Assembly: GCA_024277115.1 (NCBI GenBank) | Contig: JAJRVW010000052.1 | Location: forward strand, 1 to 64,000 | DNA length: 64,000 nt | Reading direction: 5' to 3' | From: Calditrichota bacterium | Lineage (GTDB): Bacteria > Calditrichota > Calditrichia > Calditrichales > J004 | In this document: in pieces, positions 43,301 through 50,577 of the stretch | How positions within the stretch are numbered: position 1 is the stretch's first letter | How the letters are laid out: each line of letters starts with the position of its first letter | Notes under the pieces: model-generated | What the model saw: the letters and a program-made list of their open reading frames with translations, nothing else | What the model was told of the DNA's origin: nothing | Databases searched by the model: none | Made by a program: the position numbers and the translations under genes

Positions 43301-43770
43301 GGAATTGCAATTTTAAAAGATGGTAAATATTGTCTAAAATTTATCTTCTCCGAGAAAGCCGTGTTTTTAAAATCCCATGCCATCTGGCTTAGGGCCGCAT
43401 TAATTATCGGGTTAGTTTTTTTTTGTGCAAGCTGGTAAAAATTTACAAGATGATCGGCAATGGAACCATCCTCTTCACCAATCTCGAGGGCAGTCTTACT
43501 GAAATCCGAGTTTTTTTTAAGGTTTATCCAAGCCAGAAAGGGTGTAACGACTAATTTAAAAAAGAAGAATAAAACAATCGGTACATTAATAAAAATTAAA
43601 CCCCACCGTGTAATCCCGGAAAAATAGAATACAGAATCCGCAAGCGAAATACTTAACCATAGCACAAAAAACAGCAAGAAAAAGCGCAGAAAGTTACCTA
43701 TCAGTAAAAAGGCATATTTCTTTTTGCCATATAAATAAATTTGTTCAATTATAGATTTTGTGGTGTGCAT
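40384..43770 (-). CDS. DUF4175 family membrane protein with long coiled coil
   Basis: 1,128 residues. Three N-terminal membrane helices (about 20-43, 54-72, 151-167) precede beta-rich extracytoplasmic domains (about 180-500). Then comes a very long Gln/Lys/Met-rich coiled coil (about 510-1000; QEKVDDLEDVVQESEELKQK, QQAGKKSQNMQKSFQEMQQ) and a basic helical tail. The family is of unknown role and commonly sits with DUF4159, MoxR and DUF58 genes. It begins three bases after the DUF4159 stop. Its last ~30 codons are present a second time at 39401-39741, so its present 3' end may be of foreign origin. Confidence 0.88.
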   Translation of the reverse strand: MHTTKSIIEQIYLYGKKKYAFLLIGNFLRFFLLFFVLWLSISLADSVFYFSGITRWGLIFINVPIVLFFFFKLVVTPFLAWINLKKNSDFSKTALEIGEEDGSIADHLVNFYQLAQKKTNPIINAALSQMAWDFKNTAFSEKINFRQYLPSFKIAIPVFLSAFVLIVFQWGELSTSSMRLLNPSKDYLRIPAFHFNVLPGNKDILQKQALDIVVDYTGPDATQIEMYIFSEKKKGAIRKINLEKRKGKYSTRLKEILVPFSYAFSAIPVTKNELSGKLVSETYHISVLVPPQVQDLSLKMEPPFYSRKKTAQNELNDGNITCLAGSKIKFKISANKSLQSAYITFSDLDTLFLRTKGKLATGEFNILKTQSYKINLVDLENLQNRNPITYTVTVLPDNPPYVDIVEPGEDVEAQLEDILGLKVNAADDYGLRNVFINFRYLKNSGSSDTLWQRLDLDGFVANKAQLEIRDYFDFTKMYVGYGDALEYFAVAIDNNAVGGFSKSESPIYRVTFPSLTELFDEFTESEQEKVDDLEDVVQESEELKQKLDEIDRELKRTEKMDWELKKQIENSLEQQKAAQEKIEKVQQELEEMIEKLDKNSLMNPEIMEKYSQLQNLFQEIATPELLEAMKKLEQAMESTSQKEVQKALENFKNNQAAFQANLERTLELFKQVQLEQQMDQLVQQAEKLAENQKKISNALKEAQDQDKQSVEQLQTEQKQQEDLLSALKRNLEDVLKKEQLEKFQSAKDKLQQTKSEINKQNLKEEMDRMQQNMQKKDMQQAGKKSQNMQKSFQEMQQNLNQAMQNLKQQNKQDVEKKMLAATRKMLKLSYEQERIQKETKQASQLNDDIKQAARKQAHLQENLKKLISDLVQLSKETFFLNPDMSKNMANAQNSMQKSLEGLSERRNAQAAGDQQRAMAALNRGLSSMQKSMQQMSGSQSGTGFEQFMEQLKQMAGAQGSLNSETMNFMQGQGQEGQMSMQQQAGAKRLAAQQKAIQQGMQEMADQMGNRSDMLGRLNEMGEQMDEIVQDMLANNVNRKTINRQQQILSRMLDAQKSVREREFSKKRKAEQAKKYFAKDPGKLKDFENMSQKQIREALKKALSEGYYNDYQKLIEAYFKELSAKQGKN

Positions 43771-43773
43771 AGC

Positions 43774-44421
43774 TTAGTTCAACAGGGCGTATACTAAAAT
43801 GTTCAGCGCCATTTTTAGAGCTTGTTCTCTAATTTGTGGTGGATCATTGTGGATTTGAGCGTCTTCACACCCATCAGAAATATCGGTATTTAAACTGTAA
43901 AAACAGACCAGCCGGTTTTCATAAATTAAACCAAGGCCTTTGGGTGGACCGCCATCATGCTCATGTATTTTTGGCAAACCTTTGGGAAAATTATAAACCG
44001 ACCTGTAAATTGGATGCGAAAAGGGAAGTTCTACAAACTTCAGTTCAGGGAAAACTTTTTTCATTTGTTTTTGAAAGGATTTGTCCATGCCATAGTCATC
44101 ATCCGCAAAAAGAAAACCACCCGAAATCAAATATTGCCGCAATGCCTGGGCTTCCCTCTCACTAAAATTTATATTTCCATGGCCTGCAATATAGGCTATC
44201 GGGCTGGAGGAAAACTCCGGGTCCAAAATTTTGTAGGCTGCTTCTTTTTCACCTACAGAAAGATTTAATTCCCGATGCGCTTTTTTTAAAATATTTTTCC
44301 AACTTGTTTTGTTGCCGTACCAATCGCCCCCACCCGAATAATGAATCCTCACCGGGAATATATCTTGGGCCTGGGACATTGAAATATTAAATATAAAAAA
44401 AAATAAAAGCATGGTGCGCAT
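43774..44421 (-). CDS. DUF4159 domain-containing secreted protein
   Basis: 215 residues with a signal peptide (about 1-18, ending MSQAQ). The body matches DUF4159: YIAGHGNINFSEREAQALRQ, YLISGGFLFADDDYGMD, FPELKFVELPFSHPIYRSVY and RLVCFYSLNTDISDG. The fold is related to class I glutamine amidotransferases, without a clear catalytic Cys. It pairs with DUF4175 three bases downstream. A terminator at 44462 separates it from the STAS gene, so it needs its own promoter in the 109-bp gap. Confidence 0.88.
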   Translation of the reverse strand: MRTMLLFFFIFNISMSQAQDIFPVRIHYSGGGDWYGNKTSWKNILKKAHRELNLSVGEKEAAYKILDPEFSSSPIAYIAGHGNINFSEREAQALRQYLISGGFLFADDDYGMDKSFQKQMKKVFPELKFVELPFSHPIYRSVYNFPKGLPKIHEHDGGPPKGLGLIYENRLVCFYSLNTDISDGCEDAQIHNDPPQIREQALKMALNILVYALLN

Positions 44422-44461
44422 AAGTAGAAATATCTTTCTGGTGATTGTTGTAAAAAAGGAT

Positions 44462-44495
44462 AAAAAAAAATCCCGAAATGAAAAACATTACGGGA
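44462..44495 (-). terminator. Intrinsic terminator after the STAS gene
   Basis: On the minus strand TCCCG-TAATG-TTTTT-CATT-TCGGGA (44495-44471) forms a 9-bp stem with one mismatch and a 5-base loop, and is followed by nine Ts (44470-44462). It lies 35 bp beyond the STAS stop and closes the giant-protein/PorV/SpoIIE/STAS operon. Confidence 0.88.
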
Positions 44496-44530
44496 TAATA
44501 CGATAAAAAGCTAAATCAGTTCAAGTTCAT

Positions 44531-45223
44531 TTAAGCGGAAGTCGCATATTCGTAACGGCGACTACGATTATTAAGCTTAAGTTTTGCTAATTCCGCACGG
44601 ACACTAAACCAGCCCATCTTTGTATAACCATAACGCGCAGAGTTTAATTCGCGCTTAATTTTAAAACTGCCAAATTCCGGGTTTTCTTTTACCATGTGGC
44701 GAATCTTATCGGCAATGCCCATATCGGCGATTTCAATTTGCTGGGTTTGTTCCTGCACAACACCTTTGTCTTCCTGAGGCAAGTCCTCAAAACGGGAAGA
44801 TTCTACCTTGACCGGTTCCGATTTGGGCAAAGTTATTTCCTTTGCAACCGGTTGGCCTGCAGCTTCGGATGTTTCGAACTTTCCAACAGCTTCGTCAACT
44901 TTGTCGTATACATCCAGAATATGGTGAAATTCCAACAATTCAAAAATTTCATAAACATCGGGCACCATGCGTACTAATTTCAAATCACCACCATTTTCAC
45001 GGATAGATTTTATCTCACTGATAAAAATACCCCAACCGGCACTACTGATATAATCAACATTTCCCAGGTCGACAACTATAAAAAAGCGGCCTTGTTTTAG
45101 TAAAGAATCGAGCGCCCGCTCCAACTCAGAAGAAGTCGTTGTATCGATATAACCACCAACTTTTATAATTGAAATATGATTTCGGCTACCTGCGACTTCA
45201 GTAGAAACCTGAATTCCTTCCAT
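44531..45223 (-). CDS. STAS anti-anti-sigma-like protein with transposase-type HTH
   Basis: 230 residues. The STAS domain (1-115) has GGYIDTTTSSELERAL and DLGNVDYISSAGWGIFISE, where Ser60 or Ser61 is the expected phosphorylation site of SpoIIAA/RsbV-like switches. A flexible linker rich in E, P and Q (118-165) leads to a winged-helix-like module (168-225): IRHMVKENPEFGSFKIKREL, NSARYGY, LAKLKLNNRSRRYEY. The same module is at 733-790 of the SpoIIE-fusion protein encoded 30 bp upstream. It resembles the second HTH of IS3/IS481 transposases. Strong AAGGAGG ribosome-binding site. Probably the dephosphorylation target of its neighbour. Confidence 0.88.
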   Translation of the reverse strand: MEGIQVSTEVAGSRNHISIIKVGGYIDTTTSSELERALDSLLKQGRFFIVVDLGNVDYISSAGWGIFISEIKSIRENGGDLKLVRMVPDVYEIFELLEFHHILDVYDKVDEAVGKFETSEAAGQPVAKEITLPKSEPVKVESSRFEDLPQEDKGVVQEQTQQIEIADMGIADKIRHMVKENPEFGSFKIKRELNSARYGYTKMGWFSVRAELAKLKLNNRSRRYEYATSA

Positions 45224-45253
45224 TAAAATCCTCCTTCAAGGAATTAAAGTGTG

Positions 45254-48200
45254 TTAACTTTTTGGATCTTCGTCCAAACTTTTTAAGATGGCAGCATCCG
45301 TGACCAATTGTTTTTTTACAATTTTACTACGAATGTCATCCAATTTATTTATTTTTTGTTTTTTGGAAGATTGATTTGTTTGTAACTGCTTATTAATCAA
45401 TCCCAATTTGTTTATTTTTTCAATAATACTGCTTGAGCTATTTAATATATTTTCTTTTTCCAAATAATTCAATACAGTTTCGGCGTTTTCAAGTATCACG
45501 TCCTTTTTTAGCCCGGAAAAATTATTCTGAAGTTGCTCGAGAATACCTTGACCTTGTAAAAAAAGTTGGTGTACTTCTTGTAATTTTTTTAGTATCGGAT
45601 TTTTTAAGACAATTTTCAGAATTAAATTTAATTTCTTTGTATTTGCCTCTAAGGGGCCCGTTTTTTTCATTTTTTCTATAATTTCGGCCATACCGAAAAA
45701 GTCATCCTGGCACTCTTTATAAAAACGTTCAAGGATATTTTGATCGATCTTCTCAATTGCTTTTTCTGTTAAATCGTTTTTGGTTGGCACTGCTACTTGC
45801 TCAATCTGCTCTTTTTCTACAACTTTCACTGATTGACTTGTCTGCGGCTTATCTGGTGCTTTTTGCGTGGCAGGTGTTGCCTCCAGAGTTTTGCTTGCTA
45901 CCTTCTCTTCCTTGTTTTTTGCCGGGTCATATATTTTACCGGTTTGGTGCATTATTAGTGCACTGTCATCTTTTCGTGAAGTACTCATTTCCCGGATAAA
46001 AGGTTTTTTTGCCTCTTCGCTGTGGCCACCAACAGGTTTTGGCGGCGATGCTGAACCAGTCCGCTTTGATATTTCATTTGCAGAACTATCAAAATCCAGG
46101 ATCACTTTACCATCGAGCGTAAGCAGCGGTGTACCCGGTTGTTTAAGCCGTTTATTCTGCCCTTTCTCAACAAAACGCTGTCTCAGCTTATAAGTATTTA
46201 GGCGTTGCTTGATCAAGTCGTTGTATATCCGCCGTTCTTCTAATTCTACAAAACCATATTTTTCTGTATTCAGCAAGCTCGATATTTTTTTGGCGCCATA
46301 TTGTGGATTTGAGCGGATTATATCAAATATTTTAGATTTTACCTCGATGGAAATATGTTTTTTCTCAATATGGTCTTTTCCATCAAGAAATTCTTTTAAA
46401 GCATCCAGGCCGCCTTCATCCACAATCCCTTTATATTTATAATATTGGTATTGAGAGATTTTTAATTTGTCGCAGGCATCTTTAACACGCATGCCGTCAT
46501 TTATCAAATCGACAACATGTTTGTGCATTTTATAGATTATTTCACCGGCCATTAGTTTTTCTTTTACAGCCACAAAGGTGATGTCATCATTTTGAGGTGC
46601 GCCGCCCGTAAAATCTTTTAAATCATTTTTAATGCTTTTTACAAATTCCACCACGTCCAGATGGCCATCGTCCCGGATCGATTGCAGGAAACGTTCTTCC
46701 CTGTACAATTCACGTTGATGGTTCATGGCCTCCGTGATACCATCTGTATAAAGGACCAAAATATCATCTTCGCGCAGGCGAATGGAATCAGTTTCGATAC
46801 GTTTTTCAAAAAGGTCAATATCCGGTAATTGGATACCAACAGGGAAACCGGTCGGGTTTAGATAATAAGTTTGTTTTGCCGATGAGCGAAACAACATCAT
46901 TGGATTGTGGCCGGCGCTGGCATAATGGATAATCCGGTTGCGTGAATCGAGGATGATATAAAACATCGTTACAAACATCCCTTTTAGCATATCGCCAGTA
47001 ACAAATCGGTTTACACGGGCGAGCACATCCGCCGGGTTTTTATTCCCGCGCGATTCCAAGCGGATTGCCGTACGAATCATCGTCATAATTAACGAGCCCG
47101 GAACACCTTTACCTGATACATCGGCAACAACAATACCAACTGTTTCTTCATCAACTTCAACAAAATCAAACAAATCGCCGCCCACTTCTTTTGCCGCTTC
47201 ATAATATGAGCCAATATCAAATCCATCAACCTCGGGAAAATCACTCGGCAATAGCATTTGCTGAATTTCCTGTGCAACCTGAAGTTCTTTTTGAAGTTTC
47301 TGTTGTTCAATCAGGTTTACCTGGGCCTTTTGAAATTTCTGTGTCATTTCGTTAAAAGCCTGGGCAATTTCTCCGATTTCGTCGGAGGCATCAATATCAA
47401 TTTCGTCTTGATCTACTTTGCCACGAACAACCTGGCGAACCCAGTCGGCCAATCTATGAAAAGATTTTAATATCTGTGAAACAAGATAAAATGAACCTGT
47501 ATAACCGATTGCCAGAATTATAATCAATGCTATAATCAAAGTAAGCTGTCTGTCGCTAATTATATCATCTATCGTAGATTGTGCAATCCAGATATGCGCT
47601 TCGCCTAAAAAGAGCGGCTCCTGGTTAAACCCTTTTTCAGAGATTTCCGACACCACATCCAAAATCTCTAACGAGTCATTTATTGAATATCTGTAAATGA
47701 CCGCAAACTCAGAACTATCAATCATTGTGGCTGATTCGGGTAATTTAAATCTCCCACCGGATTCCGATTTATTGCCGGATTTTATACCTGCTTTGATGAT
47801 ATTTTTTGTATTTACAACAAATATTTTATTTATATCAATTTCGGTGCTGGTAAGTACAGAGGTGATATTTACATAAAGAGGAAAAGACTTATTCTCCAAC
47901 ATATCGGTGACAGAGTTTTCTGCTAGAGAACGTGCACCGGTGGCGGCGGCACCAAATATCTCTTCATCTACATCGCTCTTAAGGTTTATAAAAAGCAGGC
48001 TAAATATAATAGCAATTATAAATGTAAAAATAACCGATGAAATAAGTGAATAGCGTGTACGCATATTGAGTGCATGCCAAATCTGCATCACCTTGGGCTC
48101 ATCCGTTACTTCACGTACTTTTGTTAAACGGAACTCATTGCCTTTTTCGGTCACAACATATTGGATGTCATCCATCAGTTTGCGCATCATCAAGATACCC

Positions 48201-48532
48201 AAACCGCCTTTTTTACCAATATCAACATATTTTGCCAAATCCGGCGTATTGGCCTGTCGTGGATCGTAGCTAATGCCCTGATCAACAATTACAATGGTCA
48301 GGCTTAACCTACGGATAATGGCTTTTAATTTAATTTCACCATTTTTTATATCGCGGTAACCGTGCCGGATTATATTTGTACAGGCCTCGTCGATTACAAG
48401 TTTAAAAGAGTTGACCATTTTCTCGGAGTATTTATAGCGCTTTCCAATGTGCTCGATAAACTCCCTCACCTGCAGCAGATAACTCATCTGTGCCGGTATG
48501 GTGATCTCTTCTTTTTTTACGCTTCTAAACAT
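45254..48532 (-). CDS. RsbW-like kinase / sensor / HAMP / SpoIIE phosphatase / HTH fusion
   Basis: 1,092 residues. Domains in order are an anti-sigma-kinase-type HATPase (about 1-140; N-box DEACTNIIRHGY 48-59, DQGISYDP 84-91, GGLGILMMRKLMD 109-121) and TM1 (about 162-182). Then come an extracytoplasmic sensor (185-325), TM2 (331-352), HAMP (353-408) and a coiled coil. A PP2C SpoIIE phosphatase follows (430-658; GGDLFDF, DVSGKG, YTDGITEA, DDITFVAV, all acidic ligands present), then HTH1 (663-717), HTH2 (731-790) and a ~300-residue helical tail. The kinase and phosphatase for one STAS protein may be in one chain; the partner is encoded 30 bp downstream. The HTH pair resembles transposase DNA-binding arms. 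Confidence 0.9.
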   Translation of the reverse strand: MFRSVKKEEITIPAQMSYLLQVREFIEHIGKRYKYSEKMVNSFKLVIDEACTNIIRHGYRDIKNGEIKLKAIIRRLSLTIVIVDQGISYDPRQANTPDLAKYVDIGKKGGLGILMMRKLMDDIQYVVTEKGNEFRLTKVREVTDEPKVMQIWHALNMRTRYSLISSVIFTFIIAIIFSLLFINLKSDVDEEIFGAAATGARSLAENSVTDMLENKSFPLYVNITSVLTSTEIDINKIFVVNTKNIIKAGIKSGNKSESGGRFKLPESATMIDSSEFAVIYRYSINDSLEILDVVSEISEKGFNQEPLFLGEAHIWIAQSTIDDIISDRQLTLIIALIIILAIGYTGSFYLVSQILKSFHRLADWVRQVVRGKVDQDEIDIDASDEIGEIAQAFNEMTQKFQKAQVNLIEQQKLQKELQVAQEIQQMLLPSDFPEVDGFDIGSYYEAAKEVGGDLFDFVEVDEETVGIVVADVSGKGVPGSLIMTMIRTAIRLESRGNKNPADVLARVNRFVTGDMLKGMFVTMFYIILDSRNRIIHYASAGHNPMMLFRSSAKQTYYLNPTGFPVGIQLPDIDLFEKRIETDSIRLREDDILVLYTDGITEAMNHQRELYREERFLQSIRDDGHLDVVEFVKSIKNDLKDFTGGAPQNDDITFVAVKEKLMAGEIIYKMHKHVVDLINDGMRVKDACDKLKISQYQYYKYKGIVDEGGLDALKEFLDGKDHIEKKHISIEVKSKIFDIIRSNPQYGAKKISSLLNTEKYGFVELEERRIYNDLIKQRLNTYKLRQRFVEKGQNKRLKQPGTPLLTLDGKVILDFDSSANEISKRTGSASPPKPVGGHSEEAKKPFIREMSTSRKDDSALIMHQTGKIYDPAKNKEEKVASKTLEATPATQKAPDKPQTSQSVKVVEKEQIEQVAVPTKNDLTEKAIEKIDQNILERFYKECQDDFFGMAEIIEKMKKTGPLEANTKKLNLILKIVLKNPILKKLQEVHQLFLQGQGILEQLQNNFSGLKKDVILENAETVLNYLEKENILNSSSSIIEKINKLGLINKQLQTNQSSKKQKINKLDDIRSKIVKKQLVTDAAILKSLDEDPKS

Positions 48533-48557
48533 TTCTAAATCCGTTTATTCTGTATGT

Positions 48558-50456
48558 TTAATTTTGGCTTTTTGTTTTTGTAACCCGTTCACGTGCATTT
48601 TTTATAGCTTCGAGAACACGTTTATTATATGGATGAACTTCAAGAATTTCTTCCCAAATCTTGATGGCTTCCACATATTTTCCACTCAAGAATATATCCA
48701 AACCTAGATGATATTTTTTCTGGGATTCTGGGTCCAGTTCCTCTTCGGAGCTTAAAGTCTCTAATTTTGTTTTCTGATAATACTGTTTAACCAGGTCATT
48801 TGTCGGATCAAGTTTTAACGCTTCTTCAAGGATTTGTAGTGCTTCGGTATAATTTCCACCTTCATAAAGTAATAATCCCTGCTGTAAATTTTCCTGAAGT
48901 TTTATACGTGATGCAAGTGTTTCGACTTCATTTTGCAATTGGGCATCGTCGGCGCCAAGTAAACGGGCATCACCCAATAAACGCAATGCCTCCGAATAGT
49001 TTTTATTATTAAACTCATCACGACTTTTTTGTACAAGGCTGCCAACTTCTTCGCCAATGCGCCTTTTTGTAGTGGCAATTGAGTTCTTCAAAATTTGGTT
49101 GGATGGATCGCGTTCCAGGGCAATATTAAATTCGATCAACGCTTCAACAAATTGTTTTTTGTCTAATAATAGCCGGCCTTTGTTAAAATGTTCTTCTACA
49201 AAAGCCTTATCGCTTTCTGCCTTTTCCGTATCCAGCGCGCTTTTAACTGCAAGGGCTTGTTTTGCCTCGAAGTCTTTTTGTAACAAAGCATTGGAAGAAT
49301 CAAGCATTACACCGGCCCGGAAATGAAAAGGTTCTGTCCCAATAACCTGCTGGTACTCAACAATGGCATCAAGGTATTTATTCTCATTAAAGAAATCATC
49401 AGCCGCTTTAAGGTGCTTGGCAATAAATTCCTGTTTATCTGCTTCACGGATTTCCTTTTTAATCCGGTCTTCTTCTTTAATGCGCTCAGCTTCGGCTATC
49501 TGGAACATATCATCACGCGTTAGGCCAAAATTCATAGTAATAGAAACACGATGTGTAGCCGAAAATACATCGGGGAATTCCATCACACCATAACCATAAT
49601 CGATCTCGAACATGCTGTATTTTGCCCCTGCGCCAAATGCAACGGTTGAGCCATTATAACCAATCCGGATTTTACCTAAATCCTGGAAACTATATTCCGA
49701 GCCAAAATTGAATTTTAAATCCCGGTTCTGCGAATGGTTAACATCGAACATAACATCGACTGAACCCGAAGGGCCAAAACGGAATTTTTTAAGAATACCT
49801 AATTTCGTCGTAAGCGGAAATTCATCAATCTGGTCACCTTCATTTATTTGCGGTGCAAACAAGTTATGCACTTTTACGCCAAAAGCCCAATCCTGGGTGA
49901 GCATACTGCCAAGCCAATCAGGCCGGTACATCAAACCCAAATCAGCGCCCACGCCAACATCAACCAAATCACCTTCCGGCAAGTTGCCCCAGCCATTGCG
50001 GATTAAACGGACTGTGATGCCCGGTGTAATATTAAAAGGTAATTTTTTTGCATACGAGAAAAAAGCCTGGTATTCATCCCTGGAAATATTTGAGTTTGTA
50101 GGATTTTGAAAAGAGTCCCGACCATCAATCCCCGTTACCCCAACGCGCGCGATACCAATACCAAAGGTGCCTACTTTTAGGGTTGGATACGCATATCCAA
50201 AAAAATCGTATTGTACGCCTGTAAATAAAGTGGTATGAAAAAATGTTGCGCTCTGCTGGTTAATATACTCTAATCCAGCCGGGTTCCAAAATACAGCGGT
50301 TGGGTCATTGGCCAGTGCGGTATAAGCCTGTCCTAATCCAAGGGCACGCGCTCCAAACCCGAGGCGACTAAATGTACTCTCAGTACCTGCATCTTGTGCC
50401 ATTAAATTTGTACTGCACAAGAAAATTGTTAATAAAATTAAGAGTGTTTTTTTCAT
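48558..50456 (-). CDS. PorV/PorQ-like outer-membrane protein fused to TPR repeats
   Basis: 632 residues from the ATG at 50456, which has AAGGTG before it and a signal peptide (about 1-21, ending LMAQ); the open frame runs 37 codons further without support. Residues about 25-310 form a FadL-like barrel of the PorV/PorQ group: FSRLGFGARALGLGQAYTAL, NDPTAVFWNPAGLEY, GYGVMEFPDVFSATHRVSI. A charged helix then leads to about six TPRs (345-625; EALIEFNIALERDPSNQ, EALQILEEALKLDPTND, EAIKIWEEILEVHPYNK). PorV shuttles type IX cargo; the TPR part would face the periplasm. It lies 25 bp before the SpoIIE-fusion gene and 121 bp after the giant gene. Confidence 0.88.
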   Translation of the reverse strand: MKKTLLILLTIFLCSTNLMAQDAGTESTFSRLGFGARALGLGQAYTALANDPTAVFWNPAGLEYINQQSATFFHTTLFTGVQYDFFGYAYPTLKVGTFGIGIARVGVTGIDGRDSFQNPTNSNISRDEYQAFFSYAKKLPFNITPGITVRLIRNGWGNLPEGDLVDVGVGADLGLMYRPDWLGSMLTQDWAFGVKVHNLFAPQINEGDQIDEFPLTTKLGILKKFRFGPSGSVDVMFDVNHSQNRDLKFNFGSEYSFQDLGKIRIGYNGSTVAFGAGAKYSMFEIDYGYGVMEFPDVFSATHRVSITMNFGLTRDDMFQIAEAERIKEEDRIKKEIREADKQEFIAKHLKAADDFFNENKYLDAIVEYQQVIGTEPFHFRAGVMLDSSNALLQKDFEAKQALAVKSALDTEKAESDKAFVEEHFNKGRLLLDKKQFVEALIEFNIALERDPSNQILKNSIATTKRRIGEEVGSLVQKSRDEFNNKNYSEALRLLGDARLLGADDAQLQNEVETLASRIKLQENLQQGLLLYEGGNYTEALQILEEALKLDPTNDLVKQYYQKTKLETLSSEEELDPESQKKYHLGLDIFLSGKYVEAIKIWEEILEVHPYNKRVLEAIKNARERVTKTKSQN

Positions 50457-50577
50457 TTGCACCTTTTTTAAAACTTGTGACCCGTAACTTTCAACTTCAG
50501 CCGCCGGGTACCTACATTCTGGATTGTAACTTTTTTTTTCTTTTAGGCTATTATTATTTTTTCGCATACGCTCTTAC

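Noticed and set aside
50457-50567. 37-codon extension of the PorV-like protein
   Set aside because: It would place a signal peptide internally; the ATG at 50456 has a good ribosome-binding site and a clean signal peptide.
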